A DNA stretch of 33,358 bases from JAOADN01 sp046155885 (GTDB lineage Bacteria; Pseudomonadota; Alphaproteobacteria; Rhodobacterales; Rhodobacteraceae), in NCBI GenBank assembly GCA_046155885.1, contig JBJXFU010000046.1:1-33358 (forward strand), in the 5' to 3' direction. This document shows, in pieces, positions 1 to 11,299 of the stretch. Made by a program: the position numbers and the translations under genes. Each line of letters opens with the position of its first letter. Within the stretch, counting starts at the first letter, position 1. The notes beneath the pieces are model-generated. The model worked only from the letters and a program-made list of their open reading frames with translations, had not been told where the DNA came from and made no database searches.

Positions 1-87
1 CCAAGCCCTTGCGGACGCTGCATTAACCGCTGCCTTCCGCTGCGTCAGCAGGGGGCCAGCAACCCCCCAGCGATATGCCAGCAACCT

Positions 88-105
88 GCCATACGATCGT
101 ATGGC
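88..105. promoter_or_regulatory. 18-bp perfect palindrome, operator candidate
   Basis: GCCATACGATCGTATGGC is its own reverse complement over all 18 bases. It sits just after a 10-bp direct repeat and just before a TTAA-rich segment (GTTAAGTTAACGGTAAC, 111-127) that is unusually AT-rich for this window. A perfect even palindrome of this length in intergenic DNA is typical of a dimeric repressor site (GntR, TetR or LacI type). The regulator and regulated gene cannot be named, because the next gene to the right is on the minus strand with its 3' end towards this site. Confidence 0.5.
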
Positions 106-199
106 TTTGGGTTAAGTTAACGGTAACGCCTTCTGCTTTCTTCCCGCTCCGCCGCCCCCACCGCCCCTCTTGCCCGGAACAGCCGCGAAGCGGCCCGGG

Positions 200-643
200 C
201 GGCGCCCGACCGCCCCCCCATTGCGTTCGGGGGCGGGCGCCACCGCAACGTTGGTCTGCGAGAATGACCGCAGGGTTTGCCGCACCATAAAGCGCGGACC
301 AACGCCGTCGGTGCGCGCCCCCGCGGTCGGGCGCCGCCCTCTGTCGCGGGGGGGCGGAGGACGCGATTCAGGAAGAACGCAAACCGCACCAACCGAGATG
401 ACCTGGCCGTCAGGGAAAGATGAGACTTCCCTGAATCGCACACCGCCTCAATTGGCAGGGGCAAGCGACCCTGCCAACGGCGCACCGGTGCCACTTGCCG
501 CCCGGGACGCCCCGCGTCTCGGGCAGCGCCTGCCTGCCCCCGGCAGGCGTTGCCCTACCCGGTCGCGGGCAGAGGCGGTCCCACCGAGACGTTCCCGCAT
601 GAGCGGGGGCATCCTTCCACTGGAAGGCTGCCTGTTCCCGCTC
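200..643. repeat. series of strong GC-rich inverted repeats
   Basis: Successive inverted repeats read directly from the sequence: CGTTGGTCTGCG/CGCGGACCAACG (249-260/293-304, one wobble), CCCCCGCG/CGCGGGGG (318-325/345-352), GCGATTCAGG/CCTGAATCGC (363-372/430-439), TTGGCAGGG/CCCTGCCAA (452-460/469-477), CGCCTGCC/GGCAGGCG (527-534/542-549, extended by GGGCA/TGCCC to 521-555), and CCTTCCA/TGGAAGG (613-619/621-627) inside GAGCGGG/CCCGCTC (601-607/637-643). CAGGGAA at 411-417 can also pair with TTCCCTG at 427-433, competing with the 363-439 pairing. This could be a structured RNA, part of the 3' end of the thiolase operon, or chance in GC-rich DNA. I recognise no known RNA family. Confidence 0.45.
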
Positions 644-741
644 ACCCCAGCGGTCCGGCGGTTCCAACAAGGGTCTTCCCGCCCCGACGCGCGCCGCCCC
701 CGACACCGAGAAGCCGGCGATCCCGGGACGGGACACCCGCC

Positions 742-1923
742 CTACCGCAGCTCGAACAGCGCCGCGACGCCCTGCCCGCCGCCGACGCACATCGTCACCA
801 CCACCCTCTTCGCGCCCCGCCGCCGCCCTTCGATCAGCGCATGGCCTGCGAGCCGCGCGCCGCTCATCCCGAAGGGGTGCCCGATCGAGATCGCGCCACC
901 GTTCACGTTCAGCCGGTCCTCTGGAATGCCAAGCCGGTCGCGGCAGTAGATCACCTGCACGGCGAAGGCCTCGTTCAGCTCCCACAGGTCGATGTCATCC
1001 ACCGAAAGCCCGTGGCGCGCCAGGAGCCGGGGAACGGCGAGAACCGGGCCGATGCCCATCTCGTCGGGTTCCACCCCCGCCACCGCGAGGCCCGCGAAGG
1101 CGCCGAGCGGGTCGAGCCCTTCGTCAAGTGCGGCGCGTTCCTCCATCACCAGACAGGCCGAGGCGCCGTCGGAGAGCTGGCTGGCATTGCCGGCGGTCAC
1201 CGAATGGCCCGGGCCCTTTACCGGGGGCAGAAGGCCCAGGCCCTCGCGCGTGGTCTCGGGGCGGTTGCCTTCGTCGCGGGCCAGCGTCACGGCTTCGCGC
1301 CGGGTTTCGCCGGTGGCGCGGTCGTTCACCGTCTTTTCGGTGGCAAGGGGAACGATTTCGTCATCGAAGCAGCCCGCCGCCTGCGCCTCGGCGGTGCGCC
1401 TCTGGCTTTCCATCGCGTAGTCGTCCTGCGCGTCGCGGCCAATGCCGTAGCGCCGGGCCACCACTTCGGCGGTGTCGAGCATGGGCATGAAGAGGTCAGG
1501 CCGGTGCGCGGCAAGCCAGGGTTCGTCGGCATAGCCCCTGGCGCGGTTCGGCAGGACGGCGCTGACATGCTCGATCCCGCCCGCCAGCACCGCGCCGGCC
1601 CCGGCCGTCACCGCCTGCGCGGCGACCGCGAGCGCCTGCAGCCCCGACGCGCAGTGGCGCGCCACCACAAGCCCCCCCGCCGTCACCGGCACCCCCGCGA
1701 CCAGCGCCGAGGCGCGGGCGATGTTGAAGCCCTGGGCGCCTTCCGGGATGCCGCAGCCCATCACCACATCCTCGATCCGCGCCGGGTCGATGCCGGCCCG
1801 GGCGACGGCGTGGCGCAGGACATGGCCGCCGAGGGTGGCGGGATGGGTGGCGTTGAAGGCGCCGCGATAGGCGCGCGCGACGGGCGTGCGCGCGGTCGCG
1901 ACGATGACGGCCCGTCGGGTCAT
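742..1923 (-). CDS. fadA: acetyl-CoA acyltransferase (thiolase)
   Basis: Thiolase of 393 aa, the usual length for the family. It cleaves 3-ketoacyl-CoA with CoA to acetyl-CoA and a shortened acyl-CoA, or runs in reverse. The nucleophilic cysteine is Cys91 in RHCASGLQA. The NEAF motif is at 317-320, His349 lies in GGAISIGHPFGMSG, and the second catalytic cysteine is Cys379 in MCVGGGQG, so the active site is complete. The start ATG overlaps the stop of the upstream hydratase/dehydrogenase gene (ATGA, 1920-1923), which implies translational coupling and a FadBA-like pair. The substrate chain length is not readable. The symbol is given for architecture; an aromatic-degradation thiolase (PcaF-like) is the alternative. 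Confidence 0.9.
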   Translation of the reverse strand: MTRRAVIVATARTPVARAYRGAFNATHPATLGGHVLRHAVARAGIDPARIEDVVMGCGIPEGAQGFNIARASALVAGVPVTAGGLVVARHCASGLQALAVAAQAVTAGAGAVLAGGIEHVSAVLPNRARGYADEPWLAAHRPDLFMPMLDTAEVVARRYGIGRDAQDDYAMESQRRTAEAQAAGCFDDEIVPLATEKTVNDRATGETRREAVTLARDEGNRPETTREGLGLLPPVKGPGHSVTAGNASQLSDGASACLVMEERAALDEGLDPLGAFAGLAVAGVEPDEMGIGPVLAVPRLLARHGLSVDDIDLWELNEAFAVQVIYCRDRLGIPEDRLNVNGGAISIGHPFGMSGARLAGHALIEGRRRGAKRVVVTMCVGGGQGVAALFELR

Positions 1924-4004
1924 TCGCGCCCCCCCCCGAAGCGCCCGCCGGTTTCGGCCAGCCGGACGAGCAGCGGCGCGGGGTCCCAGTGGTCGTTGGT
2001 GCGCCCGAAGTCGCGGATGCGGGCCAGCACCTTCGGCAGGCCGACATGGTCGGCCCAGTGAAGCGGCCCGCCCCGCCAGCGGGGGAAGCCGTAGCCGTGG
2101 ATCCAGGCGAGGTCCACATCCGCGGCGCGCCGCGCGGTGCCGTCATCGACGATGCGGGCGGCTTCGTTGATCACGGCATAGAGGCAGCGTTCGACGATTT
2201 CCTCGGCACCGATGCGGCGGGGCGCGATGCCGGCGTCGCGCGCGGTCGCGGCGACGAGGGCGGCGAGGTCGGGGTTCTCCTGCGGGGTGCGGCTGCCGGG
2301 GGCGTAGATGTAGAAGCCCTTGCCGGTCTTCTGCCCGAACCAGCCCGCTTCGCAGAGCTGGTCGCCGACGGTGCTGTAGCGCCTGCCCGGGTCGCGCAGG
2401 TGCGCCACGGATTTCCGCCGGGCCCAGCCGATGTCGAGCCCGGCGAGGTCGCGGACGGCGAAGGGGCCCATCGGCAGGCCGAAGGCGGTCAGGGCGGCGT
2501 CCACCCCGGCGGGTGTGGCGCCTTCCTGGAGAAGGAATTCGGCCTCGCGCGTGTAGGGCTCGAAGCTGCGGTTGGCGATGAAGCCGGGGCAAACGCGGGC
2601 GACGATGCCGGTCTTCCGCAGGCGGCGGGCAAGGGCGAGGGCGGTGGCGAGCGTTGTGGGCGAGGTGGCCTGCCCCCGGACGATTTCCAGAAGCGGCATG
2701 ATGTGGGCGGGGCTGAAGAAGTGCAGGCCGAGCACGTCGCCCCGCCGGTCGCCCGCCGCTTCGGCGATGGCGTCCAGGTCGAGGTAGGAGGTGTTGGTGG
2801 CGAGGATCGTGCCGGGGGGCGTCAGGCGGGCGAGGTCGGCGAAGACGCGGCGCTTGACGGCGATGTCCTCGAACACCGCCTCGATCACCAGATCGGCGCC
2901 GGCCGCGTCTTCGGTGGCGGGCGAGGTGGTCAGGCGGGACTTGCGGGCGGTCGCCTCGGCGCTGGTGATCCGGCCCTTCGCGGCCTGTTCGGCAAGGGTG
3001 TCGGCGATCCGCTTTCCGCCGCGCGAAAGGCCTTCGGGCGCGGGGTCGATGAGGCGGACGGAAAGGCCCGCGCCGAGGCAGGCCAGAGCGATCCCGGTGC
3101 CCATCGTGCCGGCGCCGAGGATCGCGACGGTGCCGACCGGGCGGGGGGTGACGTCATCGACGCCGTGGCCTTTCAGGGCGGAGCGTTCGGCGAAGAAGAC
3201 ATGGCGCAGCGCGGCGGCCTGGGGGGAGGAAACGCAGGCGGTGAAGAGGCGGCGTTCCTCGGCGAGGCCTTCGGCGAGGGGGTGGCGGGTCGCGGCCTCG
3301 ATGGCCGCGATGGCGGCTTCGGGCGCGGTTTCGCCGCGGCGCTTCTTCGCGGCATCGGCGCGGGCAGCGGCGAAGACGGCGGGGTCGGCAGGCGGGACCG
3401 GGCGGGCGCCGGTGGGCGGGGGGATGCGGCCGGCGGCGAGTTCCTGCGCGAGGAAGGCGGCGGCCTGCGCGGCGGGGTCGGGGCTGGTGACCAGGTGGTC
3501 CACAAGGCCGAGGGCGGCGGCCTCGGTGCCGGTCACCTCGCGCGCCGAGAGGATCAGGTCGAGCGCCGCCCCGACGCCGACGACCCGGGGCAGAAGCTGC
3601 GTGCCCCCCGCGCCGGGCGGGATGCCGAGGCGCAGCTCGGTCTGGCCCAGCCGCACGTCGGGCGTGGCGATGCGCCAGCGGCAGGCGAGCGCGATTTCCA
3701 GCCCGCCGCCGAGTGCGAACCGGCGCAGGAGGATGGCCACGGGAACCGGGCTCGCCCCGATCGCGGCGACAAGGTCGGTCAGCTTCGGCTCGCCGGCCGG
3801 CCAGGGCTTGCCCTGCATGGCGATATCCGCGCCGGCCAGCCCGCCCTCGCCGCCCGGAAGCAGAAGCACGGCCCCCGCCCCGTCCGCCCCGGCCCCCCGC
3901 AGCGCGCCGATTACGGCGCCGGGGAGGCCCGGGCTCATCGCGTTGACGGGCGGGTTCAGGAAGGTGACGACGCGAACGCGGCCTTCGTCGCGGGTTTCGA
4001 TCAT
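1920..4004 (-). CDS. fadB: bifunctional enoyl-CoA hydratase / 3-hydroxyacyl-CoA dehydrogenase
   Basis: Multifunctional beta-oxidation enzyme of 694 aa (FadB/FadJ type). It hydrates 2-enoyl-CoA and then oxidises L-3-hydroxyacyl-CoA with NAD. The N-terminal crotonase domain (about 1-200) has the GADI oxyanion segment at 58-61 and both catalytic glutamates, Glu103 in GGGLEIALA and Glu123 in ELRLGIPPG. The dehydrogenase half starts near 290 with the NAD-binding loop GAGTMG (297-302) and has catalytic His428 in LHFFSPAH with Glu440. A C-terminal dehydrogenase domain follows. Start ATG at 4004 is preceded on the minus strand by an AGGGGGCAGAGA ribosome site. It overlaps the thiolase start by 4 bp. 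It lies 64 bp after glpU and could be read through from the glycerol operon, although a small hairpin (4018-4044) intervenes. Confidence 0.9.
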   Translation of the reverse strand: MIETRDEGRVRVVTFLNPPVNAMSPGLPGAVIGALRGAGADGAGAVLLLPGGEGGLAGADIAMQGKPWPAGEPKLTDLVAAIGASPVPVAILLRRFALGGGLEIALACRWRIATPDVRLGQTELRLGIPPGAGGTQLLPRVVGVGAALDLILSAREVTGTEAAALGLVDHLVTSPDPAAQAAAFLAQELAAGRIPPPTGARPVPPADPAVFAAARADAAKKRRGETAPEAAIAAIEAATRHPLAEGLAEERRLFTACVSSPQAAALRHVFFAERSALKGHGVDDVTPRPVGTVAILGAGTMGTGIALACLGAGLSVRLIDPAPEGLSRGGKRIADTLAEQAAKGRITSAEATARKSRLTTSPATEDAAGADLVIEAVFEDIAVKRRVFADLARLTPPGTILATNTSYLDLDAIAEAAGDRRGDVLGLHFFSPAHIMPLLEIVRGQATSPTTLATALALARRLRKTGIVARVCPGFIANRSFEPYTREAEFLLQEGATPAGVDAALTAFGLPMGPFAVRDLAGLDIGWARRKSVAHLRDPGRRYSTVGDQLCEAGWFGQKTGKGFYIYAPGSRTPQENPDLAALVAATARDAGIAPRRIGAEEIVERCLYAVINEAARIVDDGTARRAADVDLAWIHGYGFPRWRGGPLHWADHVGLPKVLARIRDFGRTNDHWDPAPLLVRLAETGGRFGGGRE

Positions 4005-4017
4005 TCTCTGCCCCCTG

Positions 4018-4044
4018 GGTTCCGCGCGAAGATATGCCGGAACC
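4018..4044. terminator. weak hairpin between glpU and the fadB-like gene
   Basis: GGTTCCG (4018-4024) pairs with CGGAACC (4038-4044) around a 13-nt loop, in the 64-bp gap between glpU and the hydratase/dehydrogenase gene. There is no U-tract on the minus strand, so at most this is a weak or factor-dependent terminator or a processing site. Confidence 0.25.
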
Positions 4045-4068
4045 GCGCGGCGGGGGCCAGCGGGCGCG

Positions 4069-4472
4069 TCAGACCTTGCGGAAGACGAAGCCGAACCAGA
4101 GCGCGGCCACCCCGACGCCGCCGAGGATCGTGCTTTCGCCGAAAAAGAACAGCCAGCCGAGCAGGATGAAGGCCGAGCCGAGCAGGCTGATGAAGAGCCG
4201 GTCGCCGCGCGTCGTCGTCAGCCCCAGCACCCCGTCGCGCTCGGCCCCGCCGGGGTGGCGCCATTCCAGCAGACCCATCAGCGCGATCAGTCCGAAGACG
4301 AAGGCGAAGAAGGCCACGGAGGCCGGCGTCCAGGCCATCCAGAAGCCGTTGAACAGCGGCATGGTCCAGGAAAAGGCGGCGTCCTCTTTCTTGCCGACAC
4401 TTCCCCAGCCCTGCGCCTCGGCCTGGGTGGCGAACGCAAGGATGGCAAGGAAGGCGGGAAGAACCCGGCGCA

Positions 4473-4473
<1 letters not shown>
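4069..4473 (-). CDS. glpU: DUF2160 small membrane protein of glycerol ABC operon
   Basis: Small membrane protein of 134 aa matching DUF2160, the GlpU component of the alphaproteobacterial glycerol ABC operon glpSTPQUV; its role is not defined. The N-terminus MRRVLPAFLAILAFATQAEA looks like a cleavable signal or an extra helix. Helices follow at about 45-70, 92-112 and 115-130, separated by the family-typical TTRGDRLF segment (about 87-94). The start is chosen at 4473 because ATG there overlaps the stop of glpQ (TGATG, 4475-4471); a longer frame reaches into glpQ but has no support. It is the last gene of the transporter operon. Homologs are usually about 100 aa, so the signal-like N-terminal extension is slightly unusual. 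Confidence 0.8.
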
Positions 4474-5273
<800 letters not shown>

Positions 5274-5282
5274 CCCCGCCCC

Positions 5283-6143
<861 letters not shown>

Positions 6144-6180
6144 GAGCGCGCCTTTCCGGTCTTCATGCGGGCGGGCGGAG

Positions 6181-6285
6181 CCCCCCCACCCTGACCCTCT
6201 CCCACGGGGGAGGACGAAAGGCGCGCCATCACAAGGCAAGCGAAATCCCCTCTCCCCTTGGGGGTGAGGGTCAGGGTGAGGGGCG
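6181..6285. repeat. REP-like inverted doublet inside the glp operon
   Basis: CACCCTGACCCTC (6187-6199) is an exact inverted copy of GAGGGTCAGGGTG (6266-6278). Each arm carries its own small hairpin centred on CCCACGGGGGAG and on TCCCCTTGGGGGTGAG. The CACCCTGACCCTCTCCC...GGGGGAG pattern is the look of the extragenic palindromic (REP-type) repeats common in proteobacterial genomes. It fills the gap between glpT and glpP and could affect mRNA stability or processing inside the transporter operon. Confidence 0.7.
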
Positions 6286-6297
6286 GTGACGCCGGGA

Positions 6298-7361
<1,064 letters not shown>

Positions 7362-7362
<1 letters not shown>

Positions 7363-8420
7363 CAGGCCACCCGCTTTCCGGCTTCGTCGAAGTACATGGC
7401 CCGCGAGGCGTCCAGGCGGAACTGGTGTTCGGTGCCGACCTTGTAGGGATGCACGCCGTCCGACTGCGCCACCCAGGTGACCCCGCCGAAGCCGAAATGC
7501 GCCACGCTTTCCGACCCCGTCAGCTCGATGATCGCCACCTTTCCCAGAACCGGAACCCCCGGCCCGTCAGCGGGCGAAATGAAATGCGGCCTGAGCCCGA
7601 TAGTGTAGCGCCCGTCCGGCAGGCCGGCGGCGGACCCTGCGGCGGGCCAGGACACCTCTGGCGTAAGGCGGATCGCGTCGCCTTCCTTCGTCACCGGGGC
7701 GGCGTTCATCGGCGGGTCCGAGAAGACGTCGGCGGTCGTCAGGTTGAGCGGGTTGCGGTAGGTCTCGGCGGTCGGGCCGAACTGCGTGACGCGGCCAAGA
7801 TGGACGGTCGCGGTATGGCCGCCGAGCAGCAGCGCCTCGGAAGGTTCGGAGGTCGCGTAAAGGACGGTCGCGTTGCGGCCGGCGAACAAGGCGGGAAGCT
7901 GGTCGCGCAGCTCTTCGCGCAGCTTGTAGTCGAGGTTGGCGAGCGGCTCGTCCAGCAGGACGAGACTTGAATCCTTCACAATGGCGCGGGCCAGCGCGGT
8001 GCGCTGCTGCTGGCCGCCCGACAGCTCGTGCGGGCGCCGCTTCAGCATCGGCGTCAGCCGGAGAAGCCCGGCCGCCTTCATCACGCGCGCCTCGATCTCG
8101 GCCTTCGCCATGCCGGCGACGCGGAGCGGCGAGGCGATGTTCTCGTAGACGTTCAGATTGGGGTAGTTGATGAAGAACTGGTGGACGAGGCTCACGTTCC
8201 GCTTCTGCGGGCTGTCCTTCGTCACGTCGCGCCCGTTCATCCAGACCGAACCCGAGGTCGGGCGTTCAAGACCCGCGAGCATTTTGATCAGCGTCGTCTT
8301 GCCGGCGCCGGTTGCGCCCAGAAGCACGTTGAACCCGCCGGGTTCGAGGGCGAGCGTCGTTTCGTAAATGTGGGTTTCGGCGCCGACCTTCAGGGTCACG
8401 GCCCGCAGCTCAACGGTCAA
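7362..8420 (-). CDS. glpS: glycerol ABC transporter ATPase GlpS (no switch histidine)
   Basis: ABC ATPase of 352 aa, partner of GlpT. Walker A is GATGAGKTT (35-43), Q-loop Gln81, signature LSGGQ (133-137, canonical), and Walker B LVLLDEP (153-159) with Glu158. The H-loop position is serine: YATSEPSEA, Ser191, where YVTHDQ is usual. The C-terminal part is a TOBE/regulatory-type extension. Start is TTG at 8420 (no ATG fits), preceded by GGGGGGAAG on the minus strand. It lies 72 bp after the binding-protein gene, with a strong stem-loop in the gap, and overlaps glpT by TGATG. Confidence 0.87.
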
Positions 8421-8443
8421 GGCTTCCCCCCTTCGTGCGTTGC

Positions 8444-8472
8444 CCGGGCCGGGGGGTCGACCCCCGGCCCGG
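8444..8472 (-). other. 12-bp stem-loop between glpV and glpS
   Basis: CCGGGCCGGGGG (8444-8455) and CCCCCGGCCCGG (8461-8472) form a perfect 12-bp stem with a 5-nt loop between the binding-protein gene and the first ATPase gene. There is no T-run on the minus strand, so it is not a standard terminator. Such a stem commonly protects the upstream binding-protein message, or partly attenuates transcription, so that binding protein is made in excess over transporter. Confidence 0.65.
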
Positions 8473-8492
8473 ACTTTCGCTTTAGCGCCGCC

Positions 8493-10235
<1,743 letters not shown>

Positions 10236-10372
10236 ATCTTCCCTCCCTGGGTGTTGTGTCGAGTGGAATGACCTTCGTTTGAAACCACTGCGCGCGTCAA
10301 GCGAAAATGTTTTGACTTCGCATGAAGCCAAGGCGAACCTGAAACGCACCGATTGCACGGGGGGCGGAAACG
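10236..10372. promoter_or_regulatory. divergent glpV/glpR promoter region, operator candidate
   Basis: The 137-bp spacer between divergent genes has a -35-like TTGACG on the minus strand (10300-10295) and TTGACT on the plus strand (10312-10317). Between and across them lies a small inverted repeat, GCGAA (10301-10305) and TTCGC (10317-10321). TTCGTTTGAAA is at 10274-10284. TTCG/CGAA half-sites are typical of DeoR-family operators, so GlpR probably binds here and controls the transporter and itself. The -10 elements are not clear and the operator assignment is inference. Confidence 0.45.
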
Positions 10373-11170
10373 ATGCAGCCGTTCGGTCTGAGCGACCGCC
10401 AAAGCCGGATCCTGGCCGAGGCCGCGCGCGGCAGCCGCGTCGCGGTGGAAGAGCTCGCCGCGAAGTTCGGCGTCACTCCGCAGACGGTCCGCAAGGACCT
10501 CAACTACCTCTCGGCGCGCGGCCTGATCGCGCGTGTGCATGGCGGGGCGACGGCGGCCAACAGCGTCTCGAACGTCGGCTACGAGGAACGGCGCAACCAG
10601 GCCTTCGAGGCCAAGCAGGCCATCGCCCGCGTCGCGGCCGAACTCGTGCCCGACAATTCCAGCCTGATCATCAACATCGGCACCACCACCGAACTTGTGG
10701 CCCGCGCGCTCTACAGCCGGACCGATCTGGTGGTGGTGACCAACAACATCAACGTGGTGAACATCCTCTCCGGCAGCCCGCGCAAGGAAATCCGCCTTGC
10801 CGGGGGCGTCGTCCGGCAGACCGACGGCGCCATCGTCGGCGAGGCGACGGTGGACTTCATCAACCAGTTCAAGGTCGATACCGCGATCATCGGCGCCTCG
10901 GCGCTGGACGAGGACGGCGCGGTCCTGGACTTCGACGACCGCGAGGTGGCGGTGGCGCGCGCCATCATCCAGAACGCCCGCCAGACGATCCTGGTGGCGC
11001 ATTGCGAGAAGTTCGGCAAGACCGCGCCGGTCCGCATCTGCGACATCGGGCAGCTCGACTACTTCGTCACCGACCTGATGCCGCCCGATTCTTTCGTAAG
11101 GGCCTGCGAGGCGGGGGGGTGCCGGATCATCGTCGCGCCCGAAGGTCCCGGCGAGGGCCAGGACCACTGA
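10373..11170 (+). CDS. glpR: DeoR-family repressor GlpR
   Basis: DeoR-family regulator of 265 aa. The N-terminal helix-turn-helix covers about 8-58 (RILAEAARGSRVAVEELA, then VTPQTVRKDLNYL, then the DeoR-typical RVHGGA). The C-terminal effector-binding domain has INIGTTTELVA and the GASALDEDGAVLDFDDREVA segment characteristic of GlpR, whose known inducer is glycerol-3-phosphate. It is divergent from the glycerol transporter operon, which it most likely represses. The start ATG follows GGGGGGCGG. Its product terminates within 130 bp of the haloperoxidase-like gene, with no evident link in function. Confidence 0.88.
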   Translation: MQPFGLSDRQSRILAEAARGSRVAVEELAAKFGVTPQTVRKDLNYLSARGLIARVHGGATAANSVSNVGYEERRNQAFEAKQAIARVAAELVPDNSSLIINIGTTTELVARALYSRTDLVVVTNNINVVNILSGSPRKEIRLAGGVVRQTDGAIVGEATVDFINQFKVDTAIIGASALDEDGAVLDFDDREVAVARAIIQNARQTILVAHCEKFGKTAPVRICDIGQLDYFVTDLMPPDSFVRACEAGGCRIIVAPEGPGEGQDH

Positions 11171-11299
11171 ACCCGCCCCCGGGGCCTCGTGCGGTTCCCG
11201 CGCAACCCGTCGCACGTTGCCCAGACGTGGCGATTGTGGCACCAGATCGCCAGAGGTGTCCGGGTCCGGGCGCCGGGAAGCCGTTCGGAGAGCGGGCAG

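Larger units (their letters stand above)
1..741. other. gene-free GC-rich stretch with palindrome and serial hairpins
   Basis: I see no convincing protein gene here. Open frames exist on both strands but are arginine/proline-rich GC artefacts without family resemblance or a good ribosome binding site. The stretch holds a 10-bp direct repeat (GCCAGCAACC at 55-64 and 77-86), an 18-bp perfect palindrome (88-105), a TTAA-rich patch (111-127), and then a run of strong inverted repeats from about 200 to 643. It lies downstream of the minus-strand thiolase gene, so the hairpins nearest that gene could serve its 3' end. The palindrome and TTAA patch look like a promoter region, either for a gene off the left edge or for an untranslated RNA. 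Confidence 0.6.

Noticed and set aside
521..555. Hairpin with 13 paired positions and one wobble as an intrinsic terminator for the thiolase operon
   Set aside because: It is about 190 bp past the stop and has no U-tract on the minus strand; kept only as part of the inverted-repeat series.
589..616. GTTCCCGCATGAGCGGGGGCATCC, resembling a type I-E CRISPR repeat
   Set aside because: There is no second copy at 60-62 bp on either side. The nearest similar GTTCCCGC is 43 bp away and pairs as an inverted repeat rather than a direct one. No cas genes are seen. It is better explained as a hairpin.
1989..4169. 726-codon plus-strand open frame opposite the fadB-like gene
   Set aside because: It is a mirror of the high third-position GC of the real minus-strand gene. 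The translation is G/R/A-rich and matches no family, whereas the opposite strand has complete catalytic motifs.
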